Assembly: GCF_947623445.1 (NCBI RefSeq) | Contig: NC_135242.1 | Span: forward strand, 23,188,001-23,252,000 | From: Clavelina lepadiformis | Taxonomy: Eukaryota > Chordata > Ascidiacea > Aplousobranchia > Clavelinidae | Direction of reading: 5' to 3' | DNA length: 64,000 bases | The notes under the pieces: generated by a model | What the model was told of the DNA's origin: nothing | The model's input: the letters and a program-made list of their open reading frames with translations, nothing else | The model's database searches: none | Part shown: piece by piece, positions 35,055 through 48,333 of the stretch | Layout of the letters: each line of letters starts with the position of its first letter | Position numbering within the stretch: position 1 is the first letter of the stretch | Made by a program: the position numbers and the translations under genes

Positions 35055-37650
35055 GTCGTCAAACAAAATTCATGAAAACAACGATCCCCCGACCACAAGC
35101 CTTGTGTCTGATCATGTAGGGAAACGCCAATGTCTGGTTGCTTCGCGAGGTTGGCCGCCACCCAGTTGCCCAGTTTCAATGCGTTGTTTTGCTTTTTCAG
35201 CAATTTTGTGACGTTAAAGGTCGTTGCTTTGAATGTCCGGAAATTTCACCTTAATGATATTCCTTGGTAGTTGCGCTATGTTGTGTTGACAACTGAAAGT
35301 CAGATGGATTGGTTGGAATAAAATAATTGGGGTTTTCAATTATCACTTCGACTACCTTCCTAAGCAGTAGCCTAATCTGCTGGCTGTGTATTAATCGGTT
35401 TAATTAATTTAGCTCGATTGTTAGACCTTCAGGCGTCCATCGCTGGCCAAAATTTTCACAAAATAGCAAATTATTTTAAAAAACAGGTAATTTCGAATAA
35501 CAAACGTCACGTTTGGATTTTTGAATGCATGTAAAATCCATCCTCAATGTTGACGTACAAGTGCTACATGATGTTCGACATGGTTTCAAACTAACACCAG
35601 TTTAGTCCGAACTTCTACCCCGAGCATATACCGAAGTCGCTTTGCGATGCAAAAGTAAAAATTATGAGTTTGGTAGGCCATGTTATTGGGCGTATCATGT
35701 ACATTCTTCGTATGATTTAATTTTAATGACAACTCTCAATTCATCTGTTTTCATTTGATCTGACTCCGACTTTTTAAAAAGTTTTCGTGTCCAGTTTTAA
35801 AAAAATTCCAAGTTTATCGGTTAAAATGTATAGAGTTAGTAGTGAAGTTAATGTAGTGAATCAGTTAAAATGCTTAATTTTTCTATTCTGCTCATTCGCC
35901 GAATCTCGCAAAAGTGAAGGAAACGAGTGAACACGAATAAAATGTCACCAGAAAATATCTTGTTTAAAAATGATAATTTAATTTGAAAACTTATGGCGTA
36001 GCCTAGGTGGCAAACTCTTCAACGAAGGTCCTTCAATAAACGGCATAATGTCTTGAATTGTTATTCATTGCACTTATTAAATAAAAAGAAAATTTTTTAT
36101 AAATTGTGACACTATAGCCTATAGACTAAATTATCGATGAAATTTTACGATTTGTTGCAAAAATTGATTTTTACACAAAAAAATTCGGGATTTGTTCAAG
36201 TCGATCTACATCATATTTTCGTACAGAAACGAAAAATTTTCCTAGCAAGCTTATACCTATACGTGGCTTAACTCACACAAAAAAAGATTTAAAAAGTGAC
36301 CTGATACCTTTTTGCATTTAGCGAAATCAAGTTTCCTTCTGATCTCTAAATTGCCAAGTTCATCCGAACGTTATCTAGTCTGATTAATAGACTAAACGCA
36401 CTACACACTCCTACAAACAGACCCCAGCCACATTACACTTTGCTCTGAACAAGTTAACTTATATCAGAATTGCCAACAATACGGCGAGACGCGTCTCTCT
36501 TTTGGTGGCTGACGTGAAAAATAACAGTCGTGTATTTCGGAAAGCTTGTGGGTAAGATGCAACAAAGGAGTTTACGACTTTAAGTGCAAACACGTCACCT
36601 TTTGAAAGCACAATTTAATGGAGTACGATGATTTTTCTTTTTGTGAACGATTGTTTCCGAGGCTGTAACAGTTGTAGGTATAAAGCCGCCCGAAAACCTT
36701 TAAAACGCCCGAAACCGTTTTTAAACACCTTTCATTGAAACAGCAGTTCAAACGTAGAATTTTTAACCTGCCAATGGGGACGCTGAAGAAGGTAATAGAC
36801 AGCGACGGTAAACAGTGTTTCCATTAGAAAATACATAATTTTATAACATAGGAATATAGTCTAGAAATTATCAGGTTTTTCTTGTTGATTGATCCGGTTT
36901 AAAAACGTACGCGTAAATTATGTCATCAATTGCTTTACTCCCAGTTTTATATTCAGTTTTTAATTCCCGGTGTATGTTTCTACTTTCCTGGTTTATTTTT
37001 GATTTCCTGTTTATTCAATAAAATCACAACATTTTTTCAAAACTGTTATGGTAGTATTGTGCAGTATATCATTTATTTCTGTTCACTATGCAAATAAATT
37101 TATGTACCAGTAACGCTAGTTGTTAAGTAAATATGAGTTGAACGAGTCATATGCCACGAATAACCGCACAGCAGTTTAATCAAACCAATGAAATTTCTTT
37201 CACGTAGCACATAAAGTTTAATATTGTCAATGTTTTTACTGGATTCTAAATTTGGTTATCTGCGATAACAAGATCGTATCCCAAAATCAATTGAAGTATT
37301 TTTTAATAGAAACACTGTTTGCCGCCAATTCCTAGCGCACCCCTATCAGCGTGACGGTTTAAGCTTTAATAGTCTTTCACTTTTGTGCAAACGCATCTTT
37401 AACGGATGACCTGCTTTTACACCAGATGGCGCTGCACGTTAAAAGCAGGAATGACAATTTTACAACAGGACAATGAACCCACAATTTAATTTACGGGGTC
37501 ACAAAAACAGGCACAATTGCATACCGGAACAAACGCACGGCCGCAAACGATCTTAAATGCCACAAAAACTTTCATGGTAATAAACCGCTTAACACCGTTC
37601 GACACTGCAAGTTAATGTAATTTCAATGTGTTTTTGCTGCCCCCGAGCGT
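35055..37650. other. Region between SUOX start and POLD3 end
   Basis: About 2.6 kb. The left part should hold the SUOX promoter and 5' UTR, the right part the POLD3 3' UTR; TTTAAT at 37485-37490 gives ATTAAA on the minus strand, a possible poly(A) signal. No other gene or repeat is supported. Confidence 0.5.
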
Positions 37651-40600
37651 TCAGCTCTTTTTTGCAAAAAATCCCATCAAAGAAGTTTGTTTGCTTTTTG
37701 CTACCGGCTTCATATCAAAAATTGGTTTCTTTTTTGCGTCAGGTGGAGTTTTGTTTTCCTTAGCTTTCTTTGTGACATCACTATCGTCCTCACTCGAGCA
37801 TGAAACATCTTGGTACTCTTTCTTAGTCACCATCGCGCCGTCATCGTCCATGTAAGTCTTCGACTTTAAAACTCTGAAACAAAGCGAGTTGAAGCTGTGT
37901 GAGCCACAAAAATGTGCAAGAATTTCAAAGCAACACAAAACGAAGGCCGTGAATTAATCGAAAACGATCGGACATGACCTCGGTATTGATTCAGATGAAA
38001 AAAGTGTCCTAACAACCAGTTTAGTCAAACTACTTGTGCCTAATGGGATATGCATAATCGTGAGAAATGGATGACTGTTACAGTGTGGACTTGTGTTTAC
38101 GAATAGAACACTGTATTACTGCCGTAAAAGCTAAAACAGATTTTTTAAATTGAGTTTTAGGTGTTTTCCTTCATCAATCAGTCAAAAACTTCTGGTGATA
38201 AAACACTTGACTTTTCGAACCTTTTCCTTCTCGGATTAAGAGCTGCAGCTTTGTTCATCGGAGGTGCAGGCTCAGGGGAAGGAGGGATGACATCGATCTC
38301 ATCAAAATTTTCTTCTTCCGATTCGCTGGAGGAGGATAGCTCCTAAAGACATAACGGTATGATTCAGATACCAGCTGTGGGTTAAATTCCAATTTTAAAG
38401 AACTGCGATTAAACAACAAATATAAATCAATTAACCTCTGGGACAATTCTTCTTCGTTTCTTGGCGGGAAGTTCACCAGAATTTCCTCTTGATTTCTTTT
38501 TATTTGCCGGTCTACTGGAAAAATTATCACCAAAATTCAACAAAACTTGTAATACTAGAAGTTTACGTATTCAGTTATTAAAGACTGGTAATTGGCTGAA
38601 CATAACAATACATTTAAAAGCAATGAAGTTCTGCAAACCTCTTTTTGGGGGGCGTTATCTTTGCCTTCTTAACATTCTTTAAGACCTTATCGGATTCTTC
38701 GACAAAATTCTGAATAATTTAGAACATTTCTGTTCAATAGTAATAAACAAAGTATACAATGCTTCGATGAGAACAAAATTTCCAAGTTAAAGAAGTGTAA
38801 CGTATAAATGTATAAGACACATATGAGAATACTTTTCATGTCATTATAAGGTGTAAGACAAAGCCTAAGTGGATGTATCAAAATCAATGCAATATGCAGA
38901 AAGCACAAATTAGCGGTGTACCGACACTTAATCACGCGACACTTAATCACGCGACACTTAATCACCGACACATAATCACTAGGACACTTAATCACGCGAC
39001 ACTTAATCACGCGACACATAATCACGCGACACATAATCACTAGGACATTTAATCACGCGACTTGGATACTTAATCACGCGACACATAATCACTTGCGAGC
39101 ACAAACACAAACGCGAGCAACGTACGATCGCATCCTTGATGCAATTAAAACAATGATCCCCACTGCTGCACCGGCATGCGTTTTGCTCGATTTTGAGACT
39201 GCCGCAGTAAGTGCTTTCCGCACAGCATTTCTTACAGCAAATGTTAGGAGTTGTTATTTTCACCTAACGCAAAGCGTCCTGCGCAAAGTTAATGAAATTG
39301 GCATGAAATGTGAAATGAAATGCAGACGACGTCCGGGACGTGGTGAAAATTACGGCTCAGCCATCTTTCCAATCGAAAGTTGGAATCATTACGAAGCCGG
39401 GGCAGGTTGCATTGCAAGAACCACAAATGCAGTCGAAGGTTGGCATTTTGGTCTCCAAGTGCTTTTTCAATGCCACCACCCGACATTGCGGACTTTCATA
39501 CAGGGAATTGAAAAAGACATTCAAATGCAACGTGCAACGTTTCTGCAAGGAATTGCTGGTACTCAACCTTCTATTCCAATGCGGTACAAGGCACTGAAAC
39601 TGTGTGTGCAAAACACAGTTGACCGTTATCTGTCAAGCGAGATTTTAGTTTATCTTCGTGCAGTTGCTTACATTTCCCATGCATGACATTGTTACCTAGT
39701 TATCGGTAGCCGATACTGTAAATGTGTGATTAAATGTCGCGTGATTAAATGTCCTAGTGATTATGTGTCGCGTGATTAAATGTCCTAGTGATTATGTGTC
39801 GCGTGATTAAGCGTCGCGTGATTAAATGTCCTAGTGATTATGTGTCGCGTGATTAAGTGTCGCGTGATTAAGTGTCACCAAACCCAAATTAGCTATTTGC
39901 TCAGCAGATAAATACTAGTTAAATTATGTTGAAAAAGAGAAACCATCTCACTTCGTCCACTTCCATTGCATCCAAACATTCTTGAATTTCCCTTTTGTTC
40001 TCCGGTGATGTGGGTTCTGGTTGCTCGGGACTAGTGCCAATCACTGATGTCACTTCAGTGTTTGCAGTGGTGGGATTTTCGTTCTTAAATAAATCTTGCT
40101 TGCCTGTACAGGTGATGATAATTACCAGAAAACAGGGGTTCCTAAACATTTTTCGAGCAAGCAAGCTTAGAAAGATGTTTTCAAGGAAGTTTAATTAAGT
40201 TCAATGGATGCACTCACCAAAATTTAAAAACAAACATCCAACAAAAACATGTGCAGCTTGATCTCTACCAAACTCCAAAGACTGACTCCACATATACCAA
40301 CGTCATTTATGAAGCACTTAAGTATAAAGCTTTGTATTTTAGTCTCACCAACCTTTCGTCATAAATGCGTCCATCCCTGCCGCTTTTCTATTGGTCGGCT
40401 TTGTTTTTTTATCAAAGATTTTCTTGTGATTTGTTTCTACAAAATAATTACCATCTAGATTAATCACTAAAAGATTCTTTAGAAGTTCTATAAAAACCTA
40501 ATTGTCTCAAACGCAGAACTTCATGTGCACAAACAGAGATTTGTAACGGCATGGGCTACCTTTGTTCGAAATCGTCTCAGCTGATTTCTTGGAGACATCT

Positions 40601-42949
40601 TGCTTGTGTTTGTCAGATGTAGAATTTTCTGGCAAATTTTCACCTAGAAGTATTTCAATTGTCTTTAAATACAAACCTTGTGAAACAACAAAATAATGAA
40701 ATTTGCAAAACAAGTGCAGAAATAGACATATTTCTCTGTACAGAGGATTATCTTACATATTCAAACAAATATGTCTATTTCTGTACCAGCTGTTCTGATT
40801 GCAAGTAAGTGGTATGGCAAAGCAAAGTATATCTCCCTCCAAATTAAATGTCGTAAAAATATAAACTATACAGAAGTTCTCATAACTAAGATATTTTTTA
40901 TCTACCTGCTCCTAGCTTTTTTGATTCTGGAGAGTCTAGAAAAAAAAAGAAATTACATTCTTAGAAATGCGAGTTATTCACACAATTACGCCGACAAAAT
41001 CCAAATAATACCTTTTGTTTTTACTTTAGAAGCAAAAAGAGAAGGAATCTTGTTGGCCGGAGGCGACCTGCAAAATTCGAAATGTTCAAAAGCTGGACAC
41101 ATTGACTGAAACATTAACTAATGAACTCATTAAACTGAAAAGCAAAACATTACAGAATGCTGTGAGCTAACTCTTAAAGAAGTAAATTATGTGAAACATA
41201 ATGAAAATTACATATTTCTTCATACTTATTGCTGAGCTTTTTAGATGACAAAGTTTTTTCTGGATCGAACGAAATCAAACCGCTATGAAATGCGGAAGAT
41301 TTCAATTTCTTCAGAATTTCATCATCCGAAAGCTTTTTGGCTCCATTAAAACGGACTGAACTAAAACTACAATTTTAGAAAAATTATAGAAACAGAAATA
41401 TATAAAACTAGCTGCTAGCATGCAATATACACTCAAGCACGGAATACATCAACAACAATGGAAAGGGAACTACAAGCCTTGTGTATATTTTACTTTCCAC
41501 ATTGGTAAAGTCCTGCCTTGGTCATGTCGTAATCACTTGCGTAGAGAGGAGCGGCGTCTCTCATTTTAGCTTTCTGGACACTGTATGGGAAACAACTCAA
41601 AACCAACTTGAGGGACGATTTCTTTTGTTCCAGTTCAGTATCTCTAACAATGGACACTGACACACCTTTGTGAGAACGCCCTGTTTGAAAGAGGATCATG
41701 ATAGAAAGTACAATTGAGTGATTTTAGTTCAATCAGCAACGTTTACATGTAAGGTTATTGGTTATGTTGTATGTTATTTTTCATTCAAAAACTCAACCTG
41801 TTAGAGAATAGATAACTGAAATTTTGCCGGCTCCACAGCTCTGAACGTAGAACTCTAGCACTCTATAAAATAACTATGTGTAATGTGTTGTAAATCACAG
41901 TATATTCAGATTTAAAAACACAACAATATACCGTTCCCTACTACACTCAGCTAAGACTAGTTTTGATACACGCCAAGTATATGAGCTTACGACAGACCTT
42001 GGTCCGCCGCTACTGCTGGATGGATGTCAACACCAACACCATTAAAGATAAAATTAAAACTACAAAAACCTTAATTATGCTTCCAATAAACACTTAAACG
42101 CCTGCACAACTTGAGAACACCAGTCTGATCACAAGTAATTCAGCATTTATGTTGTGTGGTTTGAATTCACTCATAGCAAAAAAGTAGTATTAATCACTTT
42201 TTTCTTTTGTCAATCAATTACACTGTGACATCACAGAATGAAATAAGTGGAACCACTATAGTAACTGTTACACAACAAACATTTTAGAAACAGAAAATGT
42301 GCAAACTCACTCTTTTGCTTGATCAGCAGGAAGTGCAAGATGATGACTCAGCGATTTGTATGTAACCTGTCATAAAGAGAGCACACACAATAATACATAT
42401 AGATATTACATCATACAAATTAAAAGCTGTATAAATGAACCATATTTCAAAAGCATATTTCAAACAGAGCTTTGGAGCTGGAGTTTCGCATTTTCAAAAG
42501 GAGCTGGAGCTGTATGTGAAATTCAGGTGGAGCTGGAGCCAGTTGTTGGATGGACAGCTCCAGCTTCAATTAATTTCATGAGATGCTATTGTTATTATTA
42601 TTGTTGCTATTGGCTGATTTCACATAATTTAACAGCAACCCATCACAAAATTGATAAATGTTGGCTCTTTGGTGCCATCTTTTTTAAGGTTAAAAAATGC
42701 GTCTGCTATTTCGAAAGACTTTAAATTTGGGATAATTACCTATCGAGGGCGACTATTAATCAAATTGTATACTATTCAAGAAAGTACGGAAATGGAGCCG
42801 GAGCTGTGGTGTGAAGAGCTCCGGAGCTGGAGATATTTCATTTTTATTCACGCTCCAAAGTCCTGATTTCATACACGTCAACTTACAATCTTGTTTTCAT
42901 CGTCCACAAGTTCATCGACAGTAGCCAAATAAGTGTCAAGATTTTCCAT
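37651..42949 (-). CDS. POLD3: DNA polymerase delta subunit 3 (p66), 14 exons
   Basis: Accessory subunit of DNA polymerase delta, also part of polymerase zeta; it links the enzyme to PCNA in the nucleus. Exons in transcript order: 42949-42887, 42366-42311, 41862-41798, 41680-41494, 41366-41226, 41067-41012, 40935-40906, 40643-40560, 40436-40353, 40103-39952, 38709-38639, 38514-38436, 38342-38221, 37873-37651. The product is 470 aa (human 466). The N-terminal winged-helix region (about residues 1-140), which binds the p50 subunit, has DELVDDENKIVTYK and LYASDYDM. Next come a conserved IPSLFASK, a lysine-rich linker, AKKRRRIVPE with acidic serines, and VLKSKTYMDDDGAMVTKKEY. The protein ends in a PCNA-binding PIP box, QTSLMGFF (459-466). 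All junctions are GT-AG and keep frame; small exons 6-9 are the least certain. Intron 10 holds a Mutator-like element and intron 1 a hAT element. Confidence 0.93.
38915..39884 (+). mobile_element. Mutator-like element (MULE) with tandem-repeat inverted ends, in POLD3 intron 10
   Basis: A 970-bp element flanked by a perfect 9-bp target duplication CAAATTAGC (38906-38914, 39885-39893), the mark of Mutator-like transposition. Both ends are long inverted arrays of short units of the form CGACACTTAATCACG, with variants CACATAATCACTAGGA; the left array is about 175 bp, the right about 155 bp. Between them lies a transposase remnant. It is antisense to POLD3 and removed with the intron. Confidence 0.9.
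39093..39686 (+). pseudogene. Internally deleted MULE transposase
   Basis: About 197 codons, opening at a TTG with no proper ATG. The first part, PACVLLDFETAAVSAFRTAF then RSCYFHLTQSVLRKV, is the central block of the MULE transposase domain, with its catalytic Asp and the C-x-x-H signature. The second part has FPIESWN and ARTTNAVEGWH, typical of the C-terminal side. The N-terminal DNA-binding region and first catalytic Asp are absent, and a stretch between KCEMK and the second part looks deleted. It cannot be an active enzyme alone. Confidence 0.8.
42465..42865. mobile_element. hAT-like element in POLD3 intron 1
   Basis: A 401-bp unit starting CAGAGCTTTGGAGC and ending GCTCCAAAGTCCTG, flanked by ATTTCAAA (42457-42464) and ATTTCATA (42866-42873), 7 of 8 identical. 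Both ends are rich in GGAGCTGGAGC words. Its right duplication ends 13 bases from the 5' splice site of POLD3 intron 1. Confidence 0.75.
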
Positions 42950-43348
42950 GTTGCAATATCAAAGAAAATTTATAGTTACACATTTAGTTTCTGAAATTGC
43001 CACAGTATTCAAATTTTTCAATCATTCGAGCTAGATTTACGTGATTGAGGCATTTTGACGTAAGCCAAACTTAAATCATTATTATCGATGTCTGATGTAA
43101 TAGTAACATTGATAAATAAATAATCATCAATGTAATGAGTTTAACAGATTTCAAAATGTCTGTAAGCAAAATGAGTGCTAATTTCTTGGTCCCAGTGTTT
43201 ATTCTGCAAATGAACTGCGGTGCCAACTAACGAATCTTTGTTTTCAAAATAGCGCTTAGTTTAACATTCATTCCACACATATTTGCATAGGGTCAATCGC
43301 ACAGAACAAACATAGCACAAGTAATACATAAATAAATATCATCTAAAG

Positions 43349-43822
43349 CAGTGGTTCTCAACCGGTGGTCTGCGGACCCCTGGGGGTCCGCGAAACGTTT
43401 TCAGTTGGTCCGTGAGAACTTCGAAATTTGCAACATAAAGTACGAGATTTTAAAAAATTTTTGCTGTTTATCATTGCTTTTTGAAATAGGCTTGAACATT
43501 TGCTTAATTGCCTATTGTGATGGGACAATACAAAAGCTTATTGAGATTTATCACCCGCAGGGAAGGCCTATTGTGATGCACTAGATTGCGGATTATACGA
43601 GAAGACAGCTGGATACAGTGATTTTAAGTAAAAATATCCGCATAGTTTGATGTTATTTTGAATGAATAGCGCAGTTGTGCACCAAGACTATTAAGTAAAA
43701 CTAAGCAAAGAAACATTTAAGTGCAGTCTCAGAACCCTTAGTTTGCTTAAACTTCAGGGGTCCGCCACTGCTTTGACAGCAGCAAAAGGGGTCCGCCAAG
43801 ATCAGAAGGTTGAGAACCACTG
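43349..43822. mobile_element. hAT non-autonomous element
   Basis: A 474-bp element with perfect 15-bp terminal inverted repeats CAGTGGTTCTCAACC and a perfect 8-bp target duplication ATCTAAAG (43341-43348, 43823-43830). GGGGTCCGC words lie near both ends. No transposase. Confidence 0.92.
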
Positions 43823-44268
43823 ATCTAAAGTATTCTGGTTTTCTTGTCTGTTCATCAATCATTTTTCTCTGTGAGTTTTAACCTTTGTAACCATAATTCA
43901 TAACAAAATTTAAAAAATTCTTTGGGGAATTCGTTTTACCTTAAAACATCAATTGCTACAATACATGTGATGAGATACTGTGACTAGAACGACAACCTAA
44001 CATGCCAAGAACAGGGGTTTATTCCCACGACAATTTTATCAAGAAATTATTGAAAGCTAGTTTAGAAACAGAATTTTCACATTTTTGCCAACAGACCTGA
44101 CTGGAAGTCTGGTAGTTTGACGAGTGCTCACGTGGGTAAAAACACAAAGTTCAGTGAGATCGCGTGCACATGAAAGAATCAAATTTTGGCTTGGGTGTGT
44201 TTCTATGAGTACGGCCATACTCTGCAGTCCGGATAGGGCGTACAAAAACCTCCATTCTTTGTATATTG

Positions 44269-44716
44269 CAGTGCTCTTCAACCTTTTTGTCAACGCGGAA
44301 CCCCTCATGTACTTTCGCGTTTGTCACGGAACCCCACTAACAAAAGTTTAGAAATTACAAATTGCTTGGCCAGAAAATAAAATATTTCGTTATTACACAA
44401 GTCTGTACTCTCTACTCAGTCTGCTTGTACTTTTGTGATCTGTACATCAGCAACATCCTATGACTGTGATGCAACAATAACGTTCTTGTTAACAGCAAGT
44501 GACGTAACAAATATATCAATGTTTTATTGGGTTGTTGACTGCACTCAACTTCTTGTTTAACACCCTGGCCTACTTGGAGTATGAATGCGGTACAGTGATC
44601 TGAAAAAAATCGGAATGACGCATCAAAATGCTGAAGCAAGAAATCAATTTCCCTAAATAAACGAGGAACCATCGCGGAACCCTGAAAACTCACGGAACCC
44701 CTGTTGAAGAGCACTG
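44269..44716. mobile_element. hAT non-autonomous element
   Basis: A 448-bp element with perfect 14-bp ends CAGTGCTCTTCAAC / GTTGAAGAGCACTG and flanking 8-mers GTATATTG and GTATATAG (7 of 8). GCGGAACCCC words lie near both ends. Confidence 0.87.
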
Positions 44717-47700
44717 GTATATAGGCTATATTATAAATTTGAGTACAAACAACTAGTTTTTCTAAATGAGAGTGACAACTTTATCTAAAGTAGGTCACAC
44801 AGACCATAGTTAAAGATAGGCGATTAAGTTATCATTGATTTATATGCGGCATGTTAACGGGCATGTCCGGTGCACAACGTCCATGTACAAAATGGGTCAA
44901 AAAGCATATTTTGTAAGCAAAGTAATTCCCAAACACGGACATCTGGTGCTCATTCGCGCATACCGGCGCATATTTTTTGTTGCCTACCGGAACATACCAG
45001 TCTTTGAAAATTATGCAGTCCGGTGCACAAAAGACTTAGGCCTACATCCAATACTGGGTGTATGAGTAGGCTAGCCTATAATAGAGGGAGTAAAAACAAA
45101 AAATTATGCAACAACTTCACGTTAAAAAAAAATTCAACTTAGTTCTTTTGGAATATCAAAAATCGCCAATCCCAGCAAAAGCTAGGCTAAATCGGAATAT
45201 ATGCCAGCATGACTGACCAACGGTACCTAGACAAATTATATCGTACAACCTAAGGATCCTGATATATCAAAGTGTCAGCTCCTTTCCCGCGAAATCCTAC
45301 ACCAAAGCGAATCGTGTGAGATGTCTATGTTTGTTATTGTGATTTGATAAGGAGAGCACGAGTAAAATTCAAGTTCACATTTAAATATAAAAAAGACTTT
45401 TCCAAATAGGAAAACAAAAAATTGAAAATATTTAAAAGTAAACTTACCAAACTGAAAATAAAAAGGTTTAAAATCGCTGGAAAATAGATTAATCTATACT
45501 ATTATTGCTATTCACTATACATTTACTATTACTATTCATTATATCATCACTATTAATCCATTACCACCAAACCAAAAGTTATTAAATTTAATGACTTCAG
45601 GCAAAAATTACGGAATGCAGTAAAACATCAATGCAGAATTTGATAAGCTAGAATACTTGAAAAAATAAAATGTAAAATCGGAAAGAGATAACATGATAGA
45701 CCAACTAATAAACTGGTAGGGCAATAAAGTTCCAGTTCCAGAATTTATAAAAATTAATTTTTCAAACGGGAAAAATTAAATAAATAGTTAAACAGGGCGT
45801 TAGCAAACTGGACGTATTCAAACAAAGAGTGAACAAACTGTAACCTATATTTGTATAAGATATATATAGAGAGAGGTTATATATAAATATTCGACTAATA
45901 ATTACTCGTAATATTTATTTTTCGCCATTGACTGTGAAAAAAAAAGGTATGGTGGTAACTTCGTTGTAGACTGGTCAAACAATTTCGATCACAAAATATT
46001 CACGAACGGGAAAAAGCGGCAAAGCTTTAAGGGCTTAAAGCCTTAAATCATGCATTGTGTAAATTACAGTGATGCTGCAACGATGGAAGGTTAGCATGGC
46101 CACTAAACCCAAACATGTTAAGTTAAAACAAAACTAAACGCTAACAACGAAAACACTTTGTTAATAACTTAATAACTTCATACCTATCAACACACTTAAA
46201 GAAAAAATAGATGCCAATGTTAGTTCTCACATTAATATGCACACAACGGAACTTTGAGGTCATGCTGTATTATGTGCAGGAAGATGGTTAACACAACACT
46301 CCATCAAAGAAAACAACATTGCTAGGACCGGGATTTCGTTTCTGTAGCGAAGTTGAGAACGATGACGAGGCTCTCAGGAAATACCCACACACCATAGCTT
46401 ACATACACACCCACACTACCTCGTTTGTACTTTCTATCAAAATTAGTATTATTGCTCTCTCTCTCTTGCACTATATGCCACTCTACATTTATCTTTTTTA
46501 TGTCGATTATTGTCTAAATATCCACTGTTGTAAAACTAAAGCCTGCGTTGTAAATATTGTTTTTCAGAACACAAACAGAAAGACTCTGGGTTGTAAAAAA
46601 TGACTTATTCACACCCTGGCAAAGAAGACCCAACCATGAAAAATGGATTTTCAAAATCGTTTGCTCCAAGATCCAACCGGGCAACAGATATGTTTATCTT
46701 TTCCTGACACTTACATCACTGTCGATGTATGTATATGCAAACAAATTAATCAAACCATCTGGCTGGACATGAGTGACGTATCTGTCCTTCTTTCACTTCA
46801 CTCGTAACCGACCTGTGTAAAAGGTTCTTACCGTGTGCACAGGCCACCTGAACGGGACTCTGTTCTCGTGGATGAAGTTCATATTAGTGAGGTTTTTCTT
46901 CTTCCATCATACACACAGGTCGGTTCCATCTTGACGGTGACACAACGCTTATGTCCTGACAAACTATCAGCCTAACTTCTGTTTTATATTAAATGTGTTT
47001 AAATTATGGGTTTTGTAGTTTGGGTTTGGTGGCCGTGCTGACGCTAATAACTTTTTTACATTCTCGTTATGGTCCGTAATGCTCGTTTTTACCCTCGAGG
47101 CATTTGCCACATTTGCCCGTCGAATTTGTGGAAGTTATTGCCAACAGCTACTAATGTGTTCGCGACCATCTGCGTCAGCACAATTTTTTCGTTCCCCACA
47201 TTGAAGACAAAAAAATAAAATGAATAAATGAATAAAAAACGTGATGATGAAAGGTTGGCCACTTGATGACGCTTTGGCATTATTTTTAGGCGTCATGATT
47301 CAGGAACTGTATAATTTATGAACGCTCATATTAATTTCATCAAAGGCCTACTTCATTTAAGGTAAAATCAGGTTTGGAACTTAAAGATGTTTTATACCTC
47401 AATTTCAGACAATCTTTCGAGGCAATGCGTCAATATAGTTACGACCTAGTTGTTCCTTTCAATTAAGTTATTAACATATTTAACTGCACCAATCTTTCCA
47501 TACTGAAATAATTACTACCATCCTTCATTTTGCTTGTTTTGGTTTAGATGTAGGCTACACAGTCAGCTTGTGCGTGATTACAAATGCTGGAAAAAATATA
47601 ATTGGATAGCAGTGACAAACTAAAACAAATAGTTTTTCAGTACTGTCACAAGTTTTACAAAACCTTTTACCGGGCCGGATTTAGACCACCTTGTCTTATG

Positions 47701-48192
47701 TTTGAATGCTTAACAGTTGACACCCATACGTTAGTTAGGTCATGATGCATATTTCTTCATCAGTCTGTTGCAAACTTTTTTTGCTGTGCTGAGCTAACTT
47801 GAGAACGTATTGGACGTGTCTTGTAATAATTTGCCAAAACCAGAGACCGGAACGAAACGCATGTGGAAACTTTTTAAGTTTTTTCCTTTGTGGTGTTAAT
47901 CTTATGCGAGCATGCAGTAACAAAATGGTTTTGAAAAACATATATTACCATAATTTTAGGACACATCAAATAAAATAAAACTACATTAACATCTTACTAG
48001 TATAATTGATTACCTACGTCATACAAACGCTTTGATGTGATTGGTTAATTCTGGAGACGCTTGATTAAGCCCGTCGACATTTCCTTGTAGATTTTTTCTT
48101 CTTGGGAGTGGCCGACCATCCGATTTGGTTTTTTCTAGAATGATTCTGTTAAATGAGAATGACACGCTTTGACAGCAGGTCGTCTTTTAAGG

Positions 48193-48333
48193 TTATACGT
48201 TGGTAATCTGGGTTTTGTACTGATGGTTTTACTTTAATACTTTTGTTATACGTTTGTAATCTGGGCTTTGTACTCATGGTTTTACTTTAATACTTTTGTT
48301 ATACGTTTGTAATCTGGGCTTTGTACTGATAGT
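48193..48333. repeat. Minisatellite, 53-bp unit, about 2.7 copies
   Basis: Units begin at 48193, 48246 and 48299, each starting TTATACGTT and containing TAATCTGGG and TTTTGTACT or a close variant. Spacing is exactly 53 bp and units are nearly identical, so the duplication is recent. Confidence 0.85.

Noticed and set aside
40133-40165. hAT-like start CAGGGGTTCCTAAAC in POLD3 intron 9
   Set aside because: Only one end is visible; no matching inverted end or 8-bp duplication was found nearby.
46557-46940. Frame ending in VCTGHLNGTLFSWMK-like sequence plus a 13-bp inverted repeat
   Set aside because: I looked for a retroelement or foldback element, but stops interrupt the frame and no family motif is present.
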